Assembly: GCA_947488345.1 (NCBI GenBank)
Contig: CANKZQ010000002.1
Location: 650,374 to 714,373 of the forward strand
Direction of reading: 5' to 3'
DNA length: 64,000 nucleotides
Origin: an uncultured Flavobacteriaceae bacterium
Lineage (GTDB): Bacteria > Bacteroidota > Bacteroidia > Flavobacteriales > Flavobacteriaceae
Positions 61,794 through 64,000 of the stretch are shown here, piece after piece. Below the pieces are notes generated by a model, which was given only the letters and a program-made list of their open reading frames with translations, had not been told where the DNA came from and searched no databases. Position 1 is the stretch's first letter. Each line of letters starts with the position of its first letter. The position numbers were made by a program, and so were the translations under genes.

Positions 61794-62444
61794 ATGGCAA
61801 GTATTTTAGATTTATTAAACAGTGATATTGGTAAAACTTTGATTAGTGGCGCAAGTCAACAATTAGGACAAGACAAAGCAAAAACCACTTCAGCAATGAG
61901 TGCTGCATTACCATTAATTTTAGGTGCAATGAAAAATAATGCAAAAACACCGGAAGGTGCTGCAGGTTTATTGAGTGCTCTTGGTAATGAAAAGCATGGA
62001 GGTGGTATTTTAGATAACTTAGGAAGCATCCTTGGTGGTGGCGGTATTGATGATAGTGTTATGCAAGATGGAGCTGGTATTTTAGGACACGTATTTGGAG
62101 GTAAAGAGCAGAATGTTGCTAGTGCCTTGAGTAAGTCTAATGGTATAGACATGGGATCAGCTATGAATATATTAAAGGTTGCGGCTCCAGTATTAATGGG
62201 CTTTTTAGGTAAACAATCGCGTCAACAAGGAGTATCAGACCAAAATGGTATTGGTAATTTATTGGGTGGAATGCTCGGTAGTGGCGGTGGCCAAAAAGAA
62301 CAAAGTATGGTTGAACGTTTATTAGATTCTGATGGTGACGGAAGTATTATCGATGACGTTGCCGGCATGTTACTTGGTGGCGGTGGCGCTAAAAAGAAGA
62401 GTGGTCTTGGTGGATTGCTAGGTGGCCTTTTCGGAAAGAGATAG
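61794..62444 (+). CDS. DUF937 domain protein
   Basis: The ATG at 61794 (M-A-S-I-L-D-L-L-N) is the usual start of this family; upstream in-frame codons are ignored. The 216-residue product has the L-P-L-I-L-G-A-M-K-N-N-A repeat region, A-A-P-V-L-M-G-F-L-G-K near residue 130, a D-S-D-G-D-G-S segment resembling a calcium-binding loop near 185, and glycine-rich linkers. The family is widespread and its function is unknown. It is transcribed alone. Confidence 0.85.
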   Translation: MASILDLLNSDIGKTLISGASQQLGQDKAKTTSAMSAALPLILGAMKNNAKTPEGAAGLLSALGNEKHGGGILDNLGSILGGGGIDDSVMQDGAGILGHVFGGKEQNVASALSKSNGIDMGSAMNILKVAAPVLMGFLGKQSRQQGVSDQNGIGNLLGGMLGSGGGQKEQSMVERLLDSDGDGSIIDDVAGMLLGGGGAKKKSGLGGLLGGLFGKR

Positions 62445-62466
62445 GTTCGACATAATAATCATATAA

Positions 62467-62500
62467 AAAATAGCCCTCAACATATGTTGAGGGCTATTTT
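62467..62500. terminator. Bidirectional terminator
   Basis: A perfect stem of about 15 bp built on TAGCCCTCAACA/TGTTGAGGGCTA with A and T tracts at its ends, between the DUF937 gene and the convergent T9SS cargo gene. Confidence 0.92.
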
Positions 62501-62521
62501 CATACTAAAACAAAACTATAA

Positions 62522-64000
62522 TTATCTTATTACAACCTTCTTTATGACAGAATTTCCTTTACCATCATTTACCTTCATTAGATAAATACCCTGAGGTAAA
62601 GACTTTAAATTAAATACGATTTCACTCTCAGTATTTGTACGTTGCAATCTATGTGTAATATTACTTCCTGAAAAATCGAATAATGAAATATTCATCTTTT
62701 TGCTATCCATTTTATTCATAGCCACTCGTATAACATCAGATGCTGGGTTCGGATATACGGTTAATGTATTGTTCATCTCCTGATCACCTTGCCGCACTAC
62801 CTTTATCGGATTCGAAAGATCAAAACAGCCTTCTAAATCATTGGCGTTTTTTCCTTTCTCAGCTCCCACTAAACCATCTTCATAACGTAAGTACCAAATC
62901 AAGCATACACCTGCGCCGGCTTCATCAAAGTTCACGCCTTCGACAGCTTCTAAGGTTGGCGGTAGGCCTAAAATCGTACCATCTTCATCAGTAATTACCC
63001 ATGTGCTATTGCTTCCAACCCCGGTGCCATCAAGACTAATCTCACTTACATAATCTGGTTCCCCATCTATAAAGAACCTAAAAGGACCTCCTACGATCTC
63101 GCCCGCCTCTGGTTGATTTCTATATACATGAATATTATTTGAAAAATCATATGTTCCGAACAAGTCTGTTAACGCATTGTTACCTACTTCAAGTCCTACT
63201 AACCCATCGTCATAACTTAAGTGCCATATCAAGCATACCCCTGCACCGGCTCCATCAAAATCAACTGCCTCTGGTGTTGGCGGTAAGCCTAGAATTTTTC
63301 CTGTATCATCTGTAATGACCCATTGAGAATTGGCTCCACTATCCCATGTAAGTTCGACTCCTGACACGTTATCAGCAATTCCGTCACCCACGCAGAATTC
63401 AAAAGGACCACCAGTAATTTCACCTCCATTAACATGTATTTTTCTTACTACTGTTATCGGATTAGATAAATCAAAACAACCCTCTAAATCATTAGCGTTC
63501 TTGCCCATTTCTGCACCTTCTAACCCATCTTCATAACGTAAGTACCAAATCAAACATGTGCCAGCGCCTGCGCCATCAAAATCAACACCTTCTACAGCTT
63601 CTAACGTTGGTGGTAAACCTAAGATCTTTCCTGTATCATCAGTAATCACCCAAGTACTGTTGCTTCCAACACCAGTGCCATCTAAAGTAATACCTGATAC
63701 ATTATCAGCAATACCATCTACAAGGAATTCAAACGGACCACCACTGATCTCACCTGCTTCTGGTTGACTACGTACTACTGTTAAAGGATTCGATAAATCG
63801 AAATATCCTTTTAAATCATTCGCATTTAATCCCATCTCAGCACCTTCTAAACCATCTTCATATCGCAAGTACCAAATCAAACATGTACCCGCGCCTGCGC
63901 CATCAAAATCAACACCTTCTACGGCTTCTAACGTTGGTGGCAAGCCTAAAATCTTTCCTGTATCATCAGTAATAACCCAAGTGCTATTGCTTCCAACACC
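62522..64000 (-). CDS. Repeat-rich secreted protein with T9SS type A sorting domain (5' truncated)
   Basis: The frame stays open to the right edge, so only the C-terminal part (at least 490 residues) is seen. About four repeats of 109 residues occur, each with G-G-P-F-x-F, S-x-W-V-I-T-D-[DE]-[DT]-G-x-I-L-G-L-P-P-T, C-L-I-W-[YH]-L-x-Y-[ED]-D-G-L and F-D-[LF]-S-N-x-I. Most units have paired cysteines around C-L-I-W and G-C-F-D-L-S. The C-terminus has N-x-L-T-V-Y-P-N-P-A-S-D, L-P-Q-G-I-Y-L-M-K-V and K-K-V-V-I-R, the T9SS type A sorting signal. It is inferred to be secreted or anchored on the cell surface. Confidence 0.9.
   Translation of the reverse strand, partial: GVGSNSTWVITDDTGKILGLPPTLEAVEGVDFDGAGAGTCLIWYLRYEDGLEGAEMGLNANDLKGYFDLSNPLTVVRSQPEAGEISGGPFEFLVDGIADNVSGITLDGTGVGSNSTWVITDDTGKILGLPPTLEAVEGVDFDGAGAGTCLIWYLRYEDGLEGAEMGKNANDLEGCFDLSNPITVVRKIHVNGGEITGGPFEFCVGDGIADNVSGVELTWDSGANSQWVITDDTGKILGLPPTPEAVDFDGAGAGVCLIWHLSYDDGLVGLEVGNNALTDLFGTYDFSNNIHVYRNQPEAGEIVGGPFRFFIDGEPDYVSEISLDGTGVGSNSTWVITDEDGTILGLPPTLEAVEGVNFDEAGAGVCLIWYLRYEDGLVGAEKGKNANDLEGCFDLSNPIKVVRQGDQEMNNTLTVYPNPASDVIRVAMNKMDSKKMNISLFDFSGSNITHRLQRTNTESEIVFNLKSLPQGIYLMKVNDGKGNSVIKKVVIR
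62810..64000 (-). repeat. About four 109-residue (327-bp) tandem repeats in the T9SS cargo gene
   Basis: The G-L-P-P-T-[LP]-E-A-V-related segment recurs near 62938, 63268, 63588 and 63915, that is every 320-331 bp. The two right-hand units are nearly identical; the unit near 63268 is diverged and lacks E-G after E-A-V. Confidence 0.88.

Overview
The window looks like a chromosome segment of a marine-type member of the Bacteroidota, class Flavobacteriia, most likely family Flavobacteriaceae. The evidence is type IX secretion (T9SS) type B and type A sorting domains, a PorP/SprF protein, head-GIN, DUF4097, DUF2911 and DUF5683 families, the parA-parB-DUF5683-dapB-lepB-wbqC gene order, AT-rich DNA, few Shine-Dalgarno sequences and a TTG-N19-TAnnTTTG promoter before rpmH. 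The genus cannot be decided from the sequence alone. No rRNA, tRNA, CRISPR array, prophage or intact insertion sequence was seen.

Layout. 1-5.9 kb: the 3' part of a giant leucine-rich/Ig/fibronectin-like repeat protein exported by T9SS, its PorP/SprF partner and two exported proteins. 5.9-16 kb: mixed metabolic and envelope genes (DinB/YfiT-like, thioredoxin-like, CsaA, a fused FAD/Fe-S dehydrogenase, transglutaminase-like, M20 amidohydrolase, small lipoproteins). 15.7-21.4 kb (minus strand): a core operon of chromosome partition (ParA, ParB), DapB, signal peptidase I and WbqC. 21.5-31 kb: an M16 protease, rpmH, carB, a cytochrome-like lipoprotein and an M61 protease. 31-38.6 kb: WbqC, a TPR protein, GNAT, a GMC dehydrogenase with its small subunit, and a GlmU-like protein.

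The most interesting block is 38.6-44.2 kb. Three secreted acidic proteins share a reiterated motif ([DE]-E-[AP]-F-x-F-[DN]-x3-Y-L-P-x2-F). They lie beside a four-gene operon encoding an ECF sigma factor, a membrane anti-sigma-like protein, a DUF4097 protein and a head-GIN protein. All three acidic-protein genes and the sigma gene have the same promoter-like signature, TGTAAC-N16-[CA]GT[CT], which points to a local autoregulated envelope regulon. Weaker variants lie before a lipoprotein gene (4.4 kb) and a MacAB-like exporter operon (51.3 kb).

44.4-51.7 kb holds lon, a MacA/MacB-like export operon and a DCC-family protein. 52-55.4 kb holds a five-member family of small secreted proteins, four of them near-identical tandem copies with a period of about 489 bp. 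55.9-59.9 kb (minus) links a DUF1704/QEGLA metallopeptidase, an N-formylglutamate amidohydrolase-like enzyme, a sulfurtransferase and a glutathione-synthetase-like ATP-grasp ligase, possibly an uncharacterised amino-acid ligation and removal system. The window ends with a GyrI-like protein and a dicarboxylate symporter, a DUF937 protein, and the 3' part of a repeat-rich T9SS type A cargo protein that runs off the right edge.
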